From positions 62,001 through 126,000 of the forward strand of contig JASKOT010000009.1 in assembly GCA_032158125.1 (NCBI GenBank): a stretch of DNA of 64,000 nt. Reading direction: 5' to 3'. The stretch is from Papiliotrema nemorosa. Its lineage: Eukaryota; Basidiomycota; Tremellomycetes; Tremellales; Rhynchogastremaceae. The notes beneath the pieces are model-generated. The model was not told the DNA's origin. It made no database searches and saw nothing but the letters and a program-made list of their open reading frames with translations. The stretch's first letter is position 1, and every line of letters starts with the position of its first letter. Positions 33,177 to 48,849 of the stretch are shown here, piece by piece. Position numbers and translations under genes: made by a program.

Positions 33177-34280
33177 TCATCGAGCATACTCATCCACATG
33201 CCTGCTAGCCGGTCTAGCAGTCACTGGTCCACCCGCTCCCAGTCCTCTTGCCGCGTCCGCTCCTGCTTGTCTATCCATGTTTATACCTGGCCCCATCCCC
33301 TGTGTAGTGACTTCCGCACCATGCCCGTGACCATGACCATATCCGTACCCTCTGAACTGAGCCTGATTCGAGCCCCTTCTCCCCACGCCCAAACCCATAG
33401 GTAATCCCGCCTCCCTATTTCTGAACTCATGAGAAGAGTAAACCTTGCCCGCGAAAGTGTTAGCCTGATCAGTGGTCGTTTGGGCGTATCGGGACGGGAT
33501 GCCGAGTGGTGGAGAGGGAGCTGATTGGAGAATGTGGAGGTATGCCGGGGCGAGGAGCGTGAGTAGGTCGCCCGGGGTGAGATGAAAGGGTGCGGAGAGG
33601 GGTATAGAGGGATCGTCGAGATGTCTAGATAGTTCTGCGAGGTGTGGAGGTAAGGATGTCGGCGAGCTGGGTGAGATGGAGGATTGGTCGGTCGTTGTCG
33701 AGGGTGTTGTGAGGGCTAGAACGAGGGGATCGGTCGAGTCGAGATGAGGGATGTATGGCCGTGCGAGAATCTTGACAGTGTCGTACACCCTTGGAACATG
33801 CATCTCATCGGTGAAGAGGTCCATCAAGCAAGTCAAGACTTGTCGTGCGTGTGCCGGAGCAAAAGGTAGTGGTCGAGATGACCCGTTTAGATTCGCAATC
33901 ATGATATATCGACTGAGCGGCTTGATCGTAGCTTTGACATATATCAGATCGTCAGGCATGTTGTCCACGATAAGATCGAGTACAGCATCGAGGTGATTAT
34001 CATTCTGCTGGTCGGGGGATGAGGTGATTGATCGAGCGATGTCAAGTAGTCGAGCGAGTTTACTTCGGTTCGTATCTTCATGTATGTCACGAAGGTCTCC
34101 CGGCCCAGTAGACCTCAAGATGAAGAAGTTATCCAAGTCGTGCTCGAGATCAGTCCAAGCTGCGTCTCGAGGATCGTTCGCGGTCGTCATGTCATGAAGA
34201 GTCGTGTAAAGGGTGAGTCGAGTGACATTCAAGTGTCGAGGTGTGATCCCGATCCCAATGGTGTGTTTCGGACATGGCAC
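33177..34280 (-). CDS. Uncharacterised protein, single exon
   Basis: An uninterrupted 367-codon frame. The likelier start is the internal Met at 34190 (MTTANDPRDAAWTDLEHDL), because the first 30 residues look untranslated. Residues about 40-200 seem helical and globular (LDAVLDLIVDNMPDDLIYVK, TIKPLSRYIMIANLNGSSR, ARQVLTCLMDLFTDEMHVPR). Then comes a Ser/Pro/Thr linker, LTPGDLLTLLAPAYLHIL, and a Gly/His-rich tail with GYGYGHGHGHGAE. I recognise no family. It lies between the fucosidase and VPS4, same strand as both. A real gene is likely from length and composition. Confidence 0.6.
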   Translation of the reverse strand: MPCPKHTIGIGITPRHLNVTRLTLYTTLHDMTTANDPRDAAWTDLEHDLDNFFILRSTGPGDLRDIHEDTNRSKLARLLDIARSITSSPDQQNDNHLDAVLDLIVDNMPDDLIYVKATIKPLSRYIMIANLNGSSRPLPFAPAHARQVLTCLMDLFTDEMHVPRVYDTVKILARPYIPHLDSTDPLVLALTTPSTTTDQSSISPSSPTSLPPHLAELSRHLDDPSIPLSAPFHLTPGDLLTLLAPAYLHILQSAPSPPLGIPSRYAQTTTDQANTFAGKVYSSHEFRNREAGLPMGLGVGRRGSNQAQFRGYGYGHGHGHGAEVTTQGMGPGINMDRQAGADAARGLGAGGPVTARPASRHVDEYAR

Positions 34281-34456
34281 GGCGAGGTCAAGCCTATTGC
34301 ACGTCGCTGGATCAAGCTACAGGCTGCGAGACATGCATAGGGTATACGTTTTCATGTGTGGCATGCTCTCCAACGTCTCCATCGCATGGTCCACCACATC
34401 CTGAGACGTAATAATACAACAATCCTCAATACTCCGGCCTGTCCGACACGTTTCGC

Positions 34457-36254
<1,798 letters not shown>

Positions 36255-36438
36255 GCTCGACGGTGTGGAATGAAGGACAACAATGCAAGCGTGATACCCA
36301 TTGATGATGATCGTCCAAGTGGGATAGGGGAGAGGCGGACATCGCCGCCACCTACCCACTTCATACACTCTATGACTGACCTCGACATCCTTCCCTCTGC
36401 ATCCAGCGAGCACAAGCATAGCATCGACGAGGACAACG
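36255..36438. promoter_or_regulatory. Short divergent promoter between VPS4 and SPT20
   Basis: Only 184 bases separate the two start codons, so both transcripts must start from a compact bidirectional promoter. No specific element recognised. Confidence 0.5.
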
Positions 36439-37702
36439 ATGGCGAGTGCATCGGGATACAACCACCATCGGTTCGCCAGGGCTCTTTTGAAGAAGAGCAG
36501 GAAATGGGAAGCGTCATTGACCATCGAGCTGTTACCTACCCATTGGCGATTCGCAGATTCGGTCAGTCACCAGTCTATGCTCCTCACTCATGGGCTATCC
36601 CCACTTCTGATAGCCTTAGTGTCAAGTGATGCTAATTTCCAGCCGGTCAACTTCCAATACAATGGTCCGATGACTCCGTTCCTCATTGCTCTCCGATCTC
36701 AAGTCATCCCCGCCTCGCTCATTCCTTTCTTGTACGATATCAAACCCCCAATCTCATTCGTGGATGGATGTCTGGTCGTCGAGATACATGATCTGCGCAA
36801 GACGCCAGAAGTCAAATCCAGAGTGGTCATGCGTCCCGCGGCAGAGGCTCTGGCTCAGACGATCGATGTTATGCTCGAAACGAGGGGATGGCCAAAGGGC
36901 GATGGGACATTGGCATTGGAGCTGGAGAGTAATATCATTGTGAGTCTCCTCACACCAGACTCCATAGTATCTACATGATCAGGAATGCTGATGTCAGGCT
37001 GCGACATCTCCACCTCTATACCTCGGCACGTCGATCCTTGCAGCTCGCAATGCTGCATTAGCCATCCAACTCACCACCCCGGCTCAACCCAACGTCTCGG
37101 CCAAAGGATCTTTCCGAAATCCATCCTCTTCTGTATCAGGGGACGACAAGTCTACAGAATCAGAGACGATCCGGAAGATGATGCATGCGGGCGAAAGGAC
37201 TTCGGGGGGTACATTTCAACCTCGATGGAGTGTTTTACGCGCAAAAGAGGAATTGGAAAAGAAGAGGGCGAACGCAGCTGCGGAGGCTGCTCAGGCAGCT
37301 TTGGTCTCTGCTCAACAGGCTGCTGCGCAGGCCGGGATGAGAATGGAGATGATGAATGGTCAGGCGTCTGCATCGGGTGCGACGGGTACGACCGGAGGAG
37401 CGGGAGGAGGGGGAGGGGCAGCGTCAGGAGCGGGGGAGAGTAAACCGAAGAAACCAAAAAAGAAGAGGGCAGCTCCAAAAGATGAGTCGACGGGTGCAGG
37501 TGCTGGTGCTGGTACGGGTGCAGGGACAGGGGGAGCAAGCGGTGGAGCCACAGACGGACCCAGTAAACCAAAGAAGAAAAAGGTCGACCCAGAGAAGAAG
37601 AAGGTTGCTGCGGGTGGTGCGGGCAACAACAAGAAGAAGGCAGCAGGTGGTGGTGGTGGTGGTACGGGTAACCCGCCTGGGGCAAAGACAGAAGGTGCTT
37701 AA
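36439..37702 (+). CDS. SPT20: Spt20-domain protein, SAGA coactivator subunit
   Basis: Spt20 is the scaffold subunit of the SAGA histone acetyltransferase complex in the nucleus. The start at 36439 gives MASASGYNHHRFARALLKKS and SLTIELLPTHWRFADS. After an intron (about 36564-36642) comes PVNFQYNGPMTPFLIALRSQ, VIPASLIPFLYDIKPPISF and the Spt20 core VDGCLVVEIHDLRKTP, then SRVVMRPAAEALAQTIDVML. After a second intron (about 36941-36999) comes AATSPPLYLGTSILAARNAA, then QRKMMH-like MMHAGERTSGGTFQPRW. The last third is low complexity: an Ala-rich coiled segment, Gly/Ala repeats and Lys blocks (KPKKPKKKR), probably disordered and nuclear-localising. It ends NPPGAKTEGA at 37702. The length is shorter than yeast Spt20 but normal for basidiomycetes as far as I can judge. 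Confidence 0.85.
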
Positions 37703-38008
37703 ATCCTAGCCTGAGCCTGGTTGTATCGCTTCATCATCACTTCTGTTGTATCTCCACGCATTCTTACTCGTCCTACAGGGACGTCCTCACATGTATCGCA
37801 TGGCGACGTGAATTGGCGGGTGACTCGTGTGCAACGTCCGGATCATTTGCATGGTGACTACACGCAAAGAAGGCGTCTCGCCCGTGAATCGTAAATCATA
37901 AATTGCCCGCCTACCCTCGGGGCTCGTCTCTCCCTCCAACCTCAACCCTTTCCCTGTATACCTCGAACCCTCCCTGCCCTCATCTCGCACTCTTTGCGAG
38001 CGTCACGC
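37703..38008. other. Convergent 3' region between SPT20 and RPC2
   Basis: About 300 bases between two converging stops, with no supportable gene. Confidence 0.5.
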
Positions 38009-41000
38009 CTAGACTGTATCTTCCAAACACAGCTTTGGCATAATGTTCATGCCCATCAACTGATCATCAGCACATCTCCCTATAATGGATGACAGGACTC
38101 ACCTCTTGGATCAAGAGCTTAGCAGCGTAGGGAATGGTGATACTCGAGATGCTAGCTCCGTTTCCACACCCTTTACACCACCCTTTGTACGCCAACATCC
38201 CGCATTTCTCACAGACCTGAGTATCGAACTTGTCCGAGGAAATCATGAGTCGTTCAACGAGCAATTGCGTCGCTCCGTACCCGATCAAACTGAAAGTCAG
38301 TCTCGTCCCGCTGCACTCTGCCACAGCAAGAAAGTAATCCGAGGCAAAATCGACGACGGGGAATATGTGGGCAAGGGTGTTCAGACTCACCAATCACGCT
38401 CCATCTCTCCTAGACGTAGACCACCATCTTTGGATCTACCTTCTGTAGGTTGTCGCGTCAGATTGGCTCTGGGTCCAGTAGGTCGAGCGTGCATTTTATC
38501 TTGCACCATGTGCTGCCAGTCAGCACCGTACTCCGAATCTAGCAGTGTCCGAAAGGCAAGAATGAACGGAGAGAATCAGGTGGGGGAAGTGTAAAAGACC
38601 CACCTTGAGCTTTTGATAGTAAATCGGACCGAAGTACACATAACATTCCAAAGGTTGACCCGTCACTCCACTCGTCAACATGTCTTTTCCGGCATAACTG
38701 AATCCCTTTTCAATGAGGATCTTCGACATGTCGACGACTTTGGATCCGCCAAATGCAGTTCCGTATTGCAATTTACCGCTCACCACACCGGCTTTACCAG
38801 ATAAGAGCTCAATCATCTTTCCGACCGTCCTGCACATTAGCCTCTACCTCTTTTCCTTTTTTCTCAACACTGCTACGGGACGATATCGCAAAGGACCGTC
38901 GAGCAGTGGAGACAGTGGAGGGTAGATTCACTCACATTCGGGAAGGGAAACCATGGGGGTTCATGATGATGTCCGGATTGATCCCTTGATCGTTAAACGG
39001 CATGTCCTCTTGAGGAACAATCAACCCGCAAACTCCCTTTTGACCATGCCGACTTGAAAATTTATCTCCCAATTCCGGTCTCCTCGTCTGCCTCGTCAAG
39101 ATTTTGATCAATGGTTCACCCTCCAAATCGGTCATCATAACTTTATCGATGAATACCGGTTCTGGCAATTTGTGCGCGATGGGAGTCATCTTGCTCTCTG
39201 TAACGCCTTCCGATCGAGTATCCGTCGGTGTCGTACGTGATACGAGGATATCTCCTTTCTGAACACAAGTACCTGGCGCGACGAGGGCATCGGCATCGTC
39301 GATCCACTCGTATTGCGGTGGGAGGGGGTCTTCTTTGGGTAAAGCGAGGAGTTCCGAGGTACCATTGGGGAATGACCGGAGCTGGATGGTTTGTTTCTTG
39401 AGAACGTGACATCGACCAAATCCTCGATCGATACTCGCTCTATTGACAATCAACGCATCTTCGATATCGTATCCACTGAAAGACATGACTGCCACTGTGG
39501 CATTTTGTCCAGCTGGCAGTTTGTCGTATCCGACAAGTTCGATCGTCTTGGTCTTGACCATGGGTTGTTGAGGGTACGTCATGAGGTAGAGTAAAGTATC
39601 GATCCGGTTGAGCTGGTTATATGCTATAGCACCGATCGCTTGTTTACCCATAGCGCATTGATACGTATTTCGAGGAGATTGGTTGTGATGAGGATAAGGG
39701 ATTAAACCAGCGACCGCACCGAGAATGGTGAACGGTTCAATCTCGAGATGTGTCGTGTTTTCGTTGATCTCATGCTCGTAACAAGCGATAAACGAGTCGT
39801 TTTCTTCGTTCACATCGAGGTATTCGACGAGTCCCGAACGCAAAAAGTGGTCAAAGGTCACTTTGCCCTGTTTGAGGAGTTTCATATGCTCCGCTCGAAC
39901 TCGTGAACGTCCCTTTTCCACAATGATCATCGGTCGACAAATTCGTCCTCCGTCACAAGCAATGTAGATTGTCCTCTGATGGTGGTTGATAAAAATCGAC
40001 ACAAATTCCGATGTTCTGCCCGCTCGACGAAGCTTCCTGAATTGTCGGACAAACCGCTTGGCCATGTGCGTGACACCGATAAGCGTTCCATTCACCTGAA
40101 CAAGGTGGACTCCAGGTCGATAGAGTTCCGCCCCAGTGACCAGCGAGATATCCTCCACGCCCAACATGTACACCATCTTGATCAAAGGGTCTTCGGGCAA
40201 TTCCGTCGTAATGTGCGTCATGAGCGCCAAGTTTTTCACCAAACCACAAGCCTCTCCTTCGGGCGTATCTGAAGGACACAACATACCCCATTGTGAAGGC
40301 TGCAAAGCACGAGGACCGGACACTTTACGTGTCTTTTCGAATTGCGACGAGATACGAGTCATCATACCCAACGCGGCGATAAAGGAAAGCCGGGACAGGA
40401 CGTGCGTGACACCGGCTCGCTCGACGTGGAAACGCTTCAACGACCAGTTACCAGTCGAGATCGATCGGACGAATGCGTGAGTGATCGAGTCTCCTCCGCC
40501 CAGAAGCAGGTTCTCCGGGTTGGTCTCTGTCGCTCGGGCGCGTTTCTCCAGGATCTTGTCCATTCGTCGTTTGAGCTCAGTATTGAAAGTCTTGAACGAG
40601 TCCTCGAACAGCAATGACAATAGTTGTCCAGCACTACGCATCAGCATATTCCACCCAGGGGCTCTGTTACGTACAGCTCCAGACGCTTGTTACCGACATA
40701 ATCTCGATCATCGACCATGTTGACATCAATCATAGCCATCAAGACTCGTCGGGTCATCGTCGCGAGGTAGATACATTTTGGTCGGAAGTTGAGGTTTTTG
40801 ACGGGCACATGACCCAAGACCATCGTAGCCAAGGCCGAAGTCGCAATATCGGTAGGCGACAATTTCTGCCCTCGGTCATCTTTCTCTTGACCGGCCGAAC
40901 ATCGTGTTCCAATGTATTCGAGTGCTTGTTTCCTGGTGAAACATCCTAGACTGGGACCTCAGCTCATTCTCATCGGGGAAATGCCAAGTAGCTCACGATG

Positions 41001-42467
41001 CAGCTTCTTCCAGCGAAAGACCAAATGCCTCCTGATAACGCTCATCCGCTCCACAGATCAACTGCAGAATCTCTTTGTCGGAAGTGATGCCCATTGCCTT
41101 GAGCGCGACGACGATAGGGATCAAGTTGGACTGGAAAGAGTTGTGCCGCAGGTAGAGCTTTCCACCTTTGGTCTGCACATATGTCTTGACGACTCGGTCG
41201 TGTGTGGATCTGACGGTAAGCTCGTGACTACCCATATCAAATTTGGCAAACTCACGAGGTCACTTCTGCCTGGACCAGGTCCTTCTTCGGATCCGTCATG
41301 ACGATGATTCGATTCTTGCTCAATTGCTCCTGCACCAGAATGACCTTTTCCGTACCCTTGACCACAAAGTATCCACCGGGGTCCAAGGGACATTCACCCA
41401 TCCTCGCCAATTCCTTCTCTCCCTGTCCTTTCAGGTGGCAGAGATCACTCCGAAGCATCACCGGCAGATGCCCGATACACAGGGATTTGTGGAAGGTTTT
41501 GACTGCCTTCTCGAATGTATACTGAATCTTCACCATGATTGCTCCAGAATAATTCGAATCGGTCAATCGGCACTCCATGGGCGTGACAGTTGTTCCTCCA
41601 CCTCGGGATGGTTTTCGAACCCAGATGTCGGTGTAACGGATATATGATGAGGGATCGACATCGGATTGAACATATTCGTTTACTTTGAGAATGTTCTTGA
41701 TATCGTGATTGACGAAATAGTTGTACGAGTCGAGATGTTGTTTGACCAGACCTTTGACCTTGAGGAAGGCAGGTAACAGTTCCCATTTATCCTGAGAGTC
41801 AGCACAAGCAAGTCGCCAATTGATTGCCACAGCCATCACTTTGGTACCCCACCTCTCCTCCCCGGGGTGAAGTAATGAAGCTAGCGCTGGATAAACATGA
41901 ACACAATGATGTGCTCTCGGACAGAACACGAGTAGGCTATATCCCACCATGAACGAGTAAGGAAATACCCACCTCGACAGATTTGACGCCCCGAGCATAC
42001 CACCCCGGATCCTTCATCGCGTCCATATTCCCCCTGATCAAATTCGCCCACTCGGCCTCATCTATCCTGTTCTCCTCCTGGACTCCCGGTTTAACATCCT
42101 CTCCTATATCCCCCTTGACATCTTCATTCTTCTTTTGAAGATTGGTTACTCGTCTCCCTGGGACTGCTTTCGATCCTGAAGCAGCGGCGGTGGATGTAGT
42201 GGGCGGACGAACGGGTTGATTCGGATTCCGACGTTGAACTCTAGCTTTCACTTTTGAACCTTCTCCCGCTGTTCCTGTTCCTGATCCCGAGCCCGAGGCA
42301 GCAGCGAGGTTGGCAGGGCGTGGAGGGGGTCTGGAGGTGGCTGTTGCTGGACGTTTGGGAGGGACTCGAGAAGCAGCTGGTTTTGATCCGGTCGTCGAGG
42401 ATGAAGCGGCGGCGGCGGGTTTTGCCCCATCCTTGTCAACGTTGTCTCCAGGTGCCATACTGAGCAC
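38009..42467 (-). CDS. RPC2: RNA polymerase III second-largest subunit Rpc2 (Ret1)
   Basis: Second-largest catalytic subunit of Pol III, which transcribes tRNAs and 5S rRNA. The Pol III type is shown by [20 protein letters not shown] with [15 protein letters not shown], and by [20 protein letters not shown]. Later blocks are [57 protein letters not shown], and the C-terminal zinc ribbon [17 protein letters not shown]. The final exon, [16 protein letters not shown], ends at a TAG at 38009 after an intron at about 38053-38095. The start is 42467 or, three codons later, 42458 (MAPGDNV). About 130 residues of Ala/Ser/Pro/Arg-rich low-complexity sequence precede the conserved protein, an extension I do not recall from yeast or human Rpc2. 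Introns cluster at the two ends; the central exon is 1.7 kb. Confidence 0.95.
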
Positions 42468-42796
42468 GACCTAGCACGGAGGGACCCTCGAGGGATGTGA
42501 TGGGTTACAGTGGAAGATGATACTGAGTGATGGTCAGAGGACAGCAGAAGGGGCTCAACCCGAAATTTACCACGTGACCTGTTTTGCCACCTTTCCTTTC
42601 AAGCGGAGATGGTTGCAATCTCCGCTTTTTGCCACCCGGGACCCCACACTCCCCCTGCATCGCCGAGATACCCGCACCCCCCCCCCTTCATCCTCCTTCC
42701 GCACCTCTTGCTTTGCATCCTCAACCTGTTACTGTTCAACTACCACCTAGATACCTCTCAGTAGGAGACGACGGGCGAGATAGAGACGGATTCAAG
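42468..42796. promoter_or_regulatory. Divergent promoter between RPC2 and MPK1
   Basis: About 330 bases between divergent starts. It contains a run of ten C at about 42677-42686 in a CT-rich tract close to the MPK1 start, a common feature of fungal core promoters. A near-inverted pair GGAGATGGTTGC/GCAATCTCCGC occurs around 42605-42630. Confidence 0.45.
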
Positions 42797-44763
<1,967 letters not shown>

Positions 44764-45239
44764 GTGTAGGGGATTGAGGTGGACAACGAACCGAGGCGAC
44801 AGTGTTGGTCTGTTGTGTTTGATGGACAAGATTACCTATATGACGATGCAGCTGCTCACACGACATGATTTCGTCCTATTGCAACGGACCTCCCATGTCT
44901 TGCGTAAAGCTCACTGCACACCATGTCATTCAAGAAAATCCGAGATTATCATGCCAATCGGCCCTTCCGTGTGTCATACAGTTCCTAGTATGCGCTAGAT
45001 ATGGACTCCCACAAAGCTACAGAGATGATCGTCCTCTTTCGTCCATTCATTTCAAATCGTATATCCTTGTCGACCATTTTCATCCTTTCGTATTTCGTGA
45101 TTGGGTTTTCGTGCAAAGCCGTTCCAGTCGTTTCTTGTCGTTGGTTGTAGATCATGACCTGATCATTTTGGCTCCTTCCCACTCATCCTCTCTCCACAAA
45201 TTCTCCTCCTTCCGCAGTCCGTCCCGCAATGTCTTCTTC
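44764..45239. other. Convergent 3' region between MPK1 and the C2H2 regulator
   Basis: About 475 bases. Plus frames crossing 44865-45494 lack any domain and overlap the true last exon of the opposite gene. It probably holds both 3' UTRs. Confidence 0.5.
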
Positions 45240-48200
45240 CTATGCCCATCTGTCCGACGTATGCCGAGACGAATTGATACTCGGTGTGGACCCAGTCGTA
45301 CCATCCTGCATCTCAGTTCCCGACCTTCCATCTCCCCCTGGCAGATTCATCAAACTCCTCAACAAGTCTCCACATTCCACGCCTATCGCCTCTCCACTCC
45401 CTCCTACTTTTCCAGCGGACCATACTATAAGCTCGCTTATCCCATCGAAAGAGTATGGAGTCGAGGGCGAATCGGTGATTCTGGTAAGAAGTGATTGGGC
45501 CGATTGTTCTTGTTGAGACGGCGGCAGGGGTGCAGATAAAGTCGTGCCAGGTTGAAGATTCGGCCAAGCATGTGCCCAGACCACAAGCTAAAATTAGCAC
45601 TGATCAATCCATCGAGTCGGCGAGAACTGAGGCTACTACATACCGTGGTGAGGTACACGGCCCAGGAAGAGTAAATACCCCAACTAGCAGTCAGAGCACT
45701 CCGGAGATACCGCGCAGACTGCCAAAGACACGTAAACGCATCATGCGATTTGACCCAGATCCGCAGTCGTCGTCGAGCATCGCGATGCTGCCGAGAGAGT
45801 ATAGTGGCCCCGCAAATGGTCGTGGCTCCCGCTGCCACTTGCAACATAGGTCTACCATGAGCTCAAGACACTTAATCAAGTGTCCAGAATGAAGAGCTTC
45901 GCTGTCGAGGGGACAGACTACTCACATGTCTGACAAAACGCAGATGATTGACAGGGCAAACGTGTCCCTCATGTCTCTCGTCTCGACGGTACTCGGTAAG
46001 CTCGCAATTGAGCTCTCCCAAGCTGCACGTAAATTGACCACAGCTGTTTGATCAGTCAAGCTCAGCGAACAGCTAGGGCGTTGAGCCATCGTCGACCAAG
46101 ACTCACCATGAAGCACCAAGACACGCCAGCTCTTTTCATTATTGGTCAACTTGATTCCCATCCCTCCTCTGGTTCTCAGATCCCAAGCGGCCGCACAGAG
46201 CCCGATGAGGATCATCTGTACGCTCAGCGAATGATTCAGATCGATATCGAATGACAAGGCCGTTTCGGCCGCTAGGGCACTCATCAAACTCGACGAATAC
46301 CCTTCCGAGACGTATGATAATTGGAAATCGGGATGTAGACTGGGTAGAAAAGACGATCTATATTTCCTCGGCGACTTTTGGGTCCCATTCCCGAGCCGAG
46401 CGTAACCGTGAGTATCGTAGGCCTTTGCATCGGGGCGAGAGGGATCCATTTGGGGCACAGTATTGAGTTCTTTCGCCAGTTTATTCATCCGTATGGCTCT
46501 GAGCCAATCAGCCGCACTGGTTGCTTCCCATTCTGATTTAGGTCGAGGTAGACCAATATGATGAGCAAAGATGGATAGTTGTCGACTCGGATGTTGGTTC
46601 CAGAACGCGGATATTTGCGTATCAATCAACAAGACGCAAAACGCCGCTCTTCTCCTCTCTTCGTCCTGCGCCCAAGCGATCCATTTCAACTCGGCCTCTT
46701 CCTCTATTCCGTCCATATCGCTAGGCGTAGTCCGCTTCGAGGCGTCTTGTACCCCTATACCCTTTTTGCGAGAGTGAGCGACCATGATAGGCCACGTGCA
46801 TTGAGCGAGGAAGATGGTGTCAGAGGTACCGTGCCATGTATCGTATACGTGACAGAGGCAAAACGCCTGTAGAGTCGTGATGGGCATCTCCAATCCGCAT
46901 TGTTGGACCAGAGCACCTCGGATCTGCTGCACCGTTTTGCTATAGTCTGGTCGTGGATGGGGGAAATGCGCAGCGCCAGTGATGGCCATCATGGCCAAAA
47001 GGTGGGGAGTCGTGTCGGACGGATTGAAAATGCCGCGGTGGATGAACGGAAAGCTAGGAGCGACATTGGTCCAGTAGCTCTGTATTGCATCATTGAGCAG
47101 TTCCAGCTGCATCCTAAGGTCTGGAAACTCTTGATGGAGCAGTGCAACAGTCCCGGCATTGATATAGCTATCGCAGAGTGCCGATGCACCTCGTTCGGCG
47201 GATTCTTGACATCGGGCGAGATCAGGCAACACAGGTGATCCGACATGTGCTCCTATAATATCGGTAGCCCACTGAGTCATATCGAGCGAGACTTGCGGAT
47301 CGTGCAAGGGTGTGGCGAATTCGTTGCTGGGCAAAGGATCCCATGGTGCCGGGATAATCTGGTTGAAACCCCACTGCTGCAAAGCCACCTCCTCAAGCTG
47401 TTGAGACGTATCGAAACCATAGGTGAGTTCTGGAACAGTGGTTGAAGGGGGTGCGGAAAAGGAGGCATGTTGTACTGGTGAAGAGATGAAAGGGTCGGCA
47501 GGTTGATGAACGACCTGCATCGCGTGGGCCGTCTGTGGTGGAGCGGGGTAATCGAATGAGAATTGCCTCTGTGGTGGAGGGTGGGGCTGGGGTGGGTGAG
47601 TTGAATGAGCAGGAAAGTGGTGTTGCCATGGTGAGGTCGCAAAGTGTTGTGGGGGTTGTGAGGGTTGTGGTGGTGGTTGAGGCAGTTCATGATGCGATAA
47701 CATCCGATGTTGATACTGTTCCTGGCCGAAGGTATCGCTCACTGCCCGAGGTTGGAGCAGCGGTGCAGGCGAGACGGACCGCGAAGGGCGGGTGATTACA
47801 GGTGTATCATTTAACAGAGCCAGAGCGTGTGGTCCATGGTGGAGAATGTTGGGACCTTGAGGGCCTCGTTTCTTCCCTCGAGTTTTGGGTCTCTTGGGCG
47901 AAGGCTCTTGTGGGATTTGATGGGAGGTGGAAGTCCTTGATGATGTTGAGATTCGGGCAGATTTTCGAGGTATATCAACCTCCTCAGACTCGACATCTGG
48001 CAGGTTTACTGAATCCGACTCGCTGGGTCCAGTCTGTTCTGGGATGTTCCCACTGGTAGCGCACAACTTTCGGTTGACATGTCGGACGAGAAGGTCCAAG
48101 CGTTTGAATGCCTTTGGACACCCATCACAGAAGTACTGAGGCTCCTCATCTGTCTATAAGCTCATGTGATTCTCCACAATTTATCTCACGATTGACGGCG

Positions 48201-48388
48201 TGTCTGGCGAGGTGGTCCTAGACATGAGCGTATGATCACAAGAGGTATAAGTCAAGGGGCGGATTTTGATGCGAGGGAGCGAGTTTCTGTATGCATACCT
48301 TTCTGGTGAATTGCTTCCCGCAATCTCGCTCTCGACAGATGTACAAGCCCGTCGCTGCGTCTATGACCAGATCCCGCTCGGCGGGCAT
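45240..48388 (-). CDS. C2H2 zinc-finger transcription factor with fungal-trans domain
   Basis: A nuclear regulator with two N-terminal C2H2 fingers assembled across three exons: YICRERDCGKQFTRKDHLAR-HAVNH (C-x4-C type, split after FTRK by an intron at about 48216-48297) and YFCDGCPKAFKRLDLLVRHV. A basic patch KRPKTRGKKRG and a long His/Pro/Gln-rich linker follow. The fungal-trans region starts around LRMQLELLNDAIQSYWTNVAP, then FPFIHRGIFNPS, LMAMMAITGAAHFPHPR and WKCIWAQDEERRRAAF-like WIAWAQDEERRRAAFCVLLI. Two last exons (about 45866-45651 and 45597-45240) complete the C-terminus, with IWVKSHDAFTCLWQSARYLR and WAHAWPNLQPGTTL. The start MPAERDLV at 48388 is preferred; the same frame stays open upstream to an ATG near 48510. 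It faces GAA1 across an ATTACAA-rich promoter. Confidence 0.85.
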
Positions 48389-48849
48389 GGATGGGTCTGA
48401 GGTGCAATGTGGATGTGGATGTGGGGTTGAGTGAAGGGGTGGACGTTGAAAACACGAGGTGGGGGAGGCAAAAGAGTGGGCAACGTGGGGGGGGATTACA
48501 AATGACATTACAAATGTTTTGTAATCAGATGAGAGATGGATTACAAAGGGGTGACATTGGGCGTCGGACATCGCATGTCGGATACAGCTTCGTGTACCCT
48601 TGTTGGTCCCCGGAGACAAAGATTCCAATCTCTAGCTTGATGATTTCGATACCTATATGTATGCCGTCGCCATGCACGGCGCAAAAGCTGAGATGTAGAA
48701 TCGAGAGGTCTTGAAGGAACGGACGTGGATCCTAATTTGTATCACTGATCGAGTTGTAATCAGCATTACAAAGCTGAATATGTAATCGCCCAACCCGGAG
48801 TGACGTCGAGTTCGGGCTCCCTTTTGATCCCTATGTTCAGCTCAACCCC
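48389..48849. promoter_or_regulatory. Divergent promoter with clustered ATTACAA/TTGTAAT palindromes
   Basis: Between the C2H2 regulator and GAA1 the heptamer ATTACAA or its complement occurs at about 48495, 48507, 48519 (inverted), 48540, 48754 (inverted) and 48765, plus a near match TGTAATC at 48781. Two pairs form inverted repeats: ATTACAAA-TGT-TTTGTAAT at 48507-48525 and TTGTAAT-CAGC-ATTACAA at 48754-48771. This is far above chance for 460 bases and looks like binding sites of a dimeric or paired factor, perhaps the adjacent C2H2 protein itself (inference). Confidence 0.65.

Noticed and set aside
36270..36629. Plus frame MKDNNASVIPIDDD... before SPT20
   Set aside because: Its second half is the SPT20 sequence in the wrong frame; the SPT20 reading from 36439 leads into the conserved core.
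37152..37685. 177-codon minus frame over the SPT20 tail
   Set aside because: Antisense reading of low-complexity Gly/Ala/Lys codons, rich in Pro/Ser/Leu, with no domain.
45229..45516. Plus frame MSSSYAHLSDV...
   Set aside because: It is antisense to the true last exon of the C2H2 regulator (45240-45597), which continues that protein in frame after a standard intron.
48481..48550. ATTACAAA copies as a transposon end or microsatellite
   Set aside because: Spacing is irregular and orientation mixed, with no target duplication or coding capacity; a regulatory array fits better.
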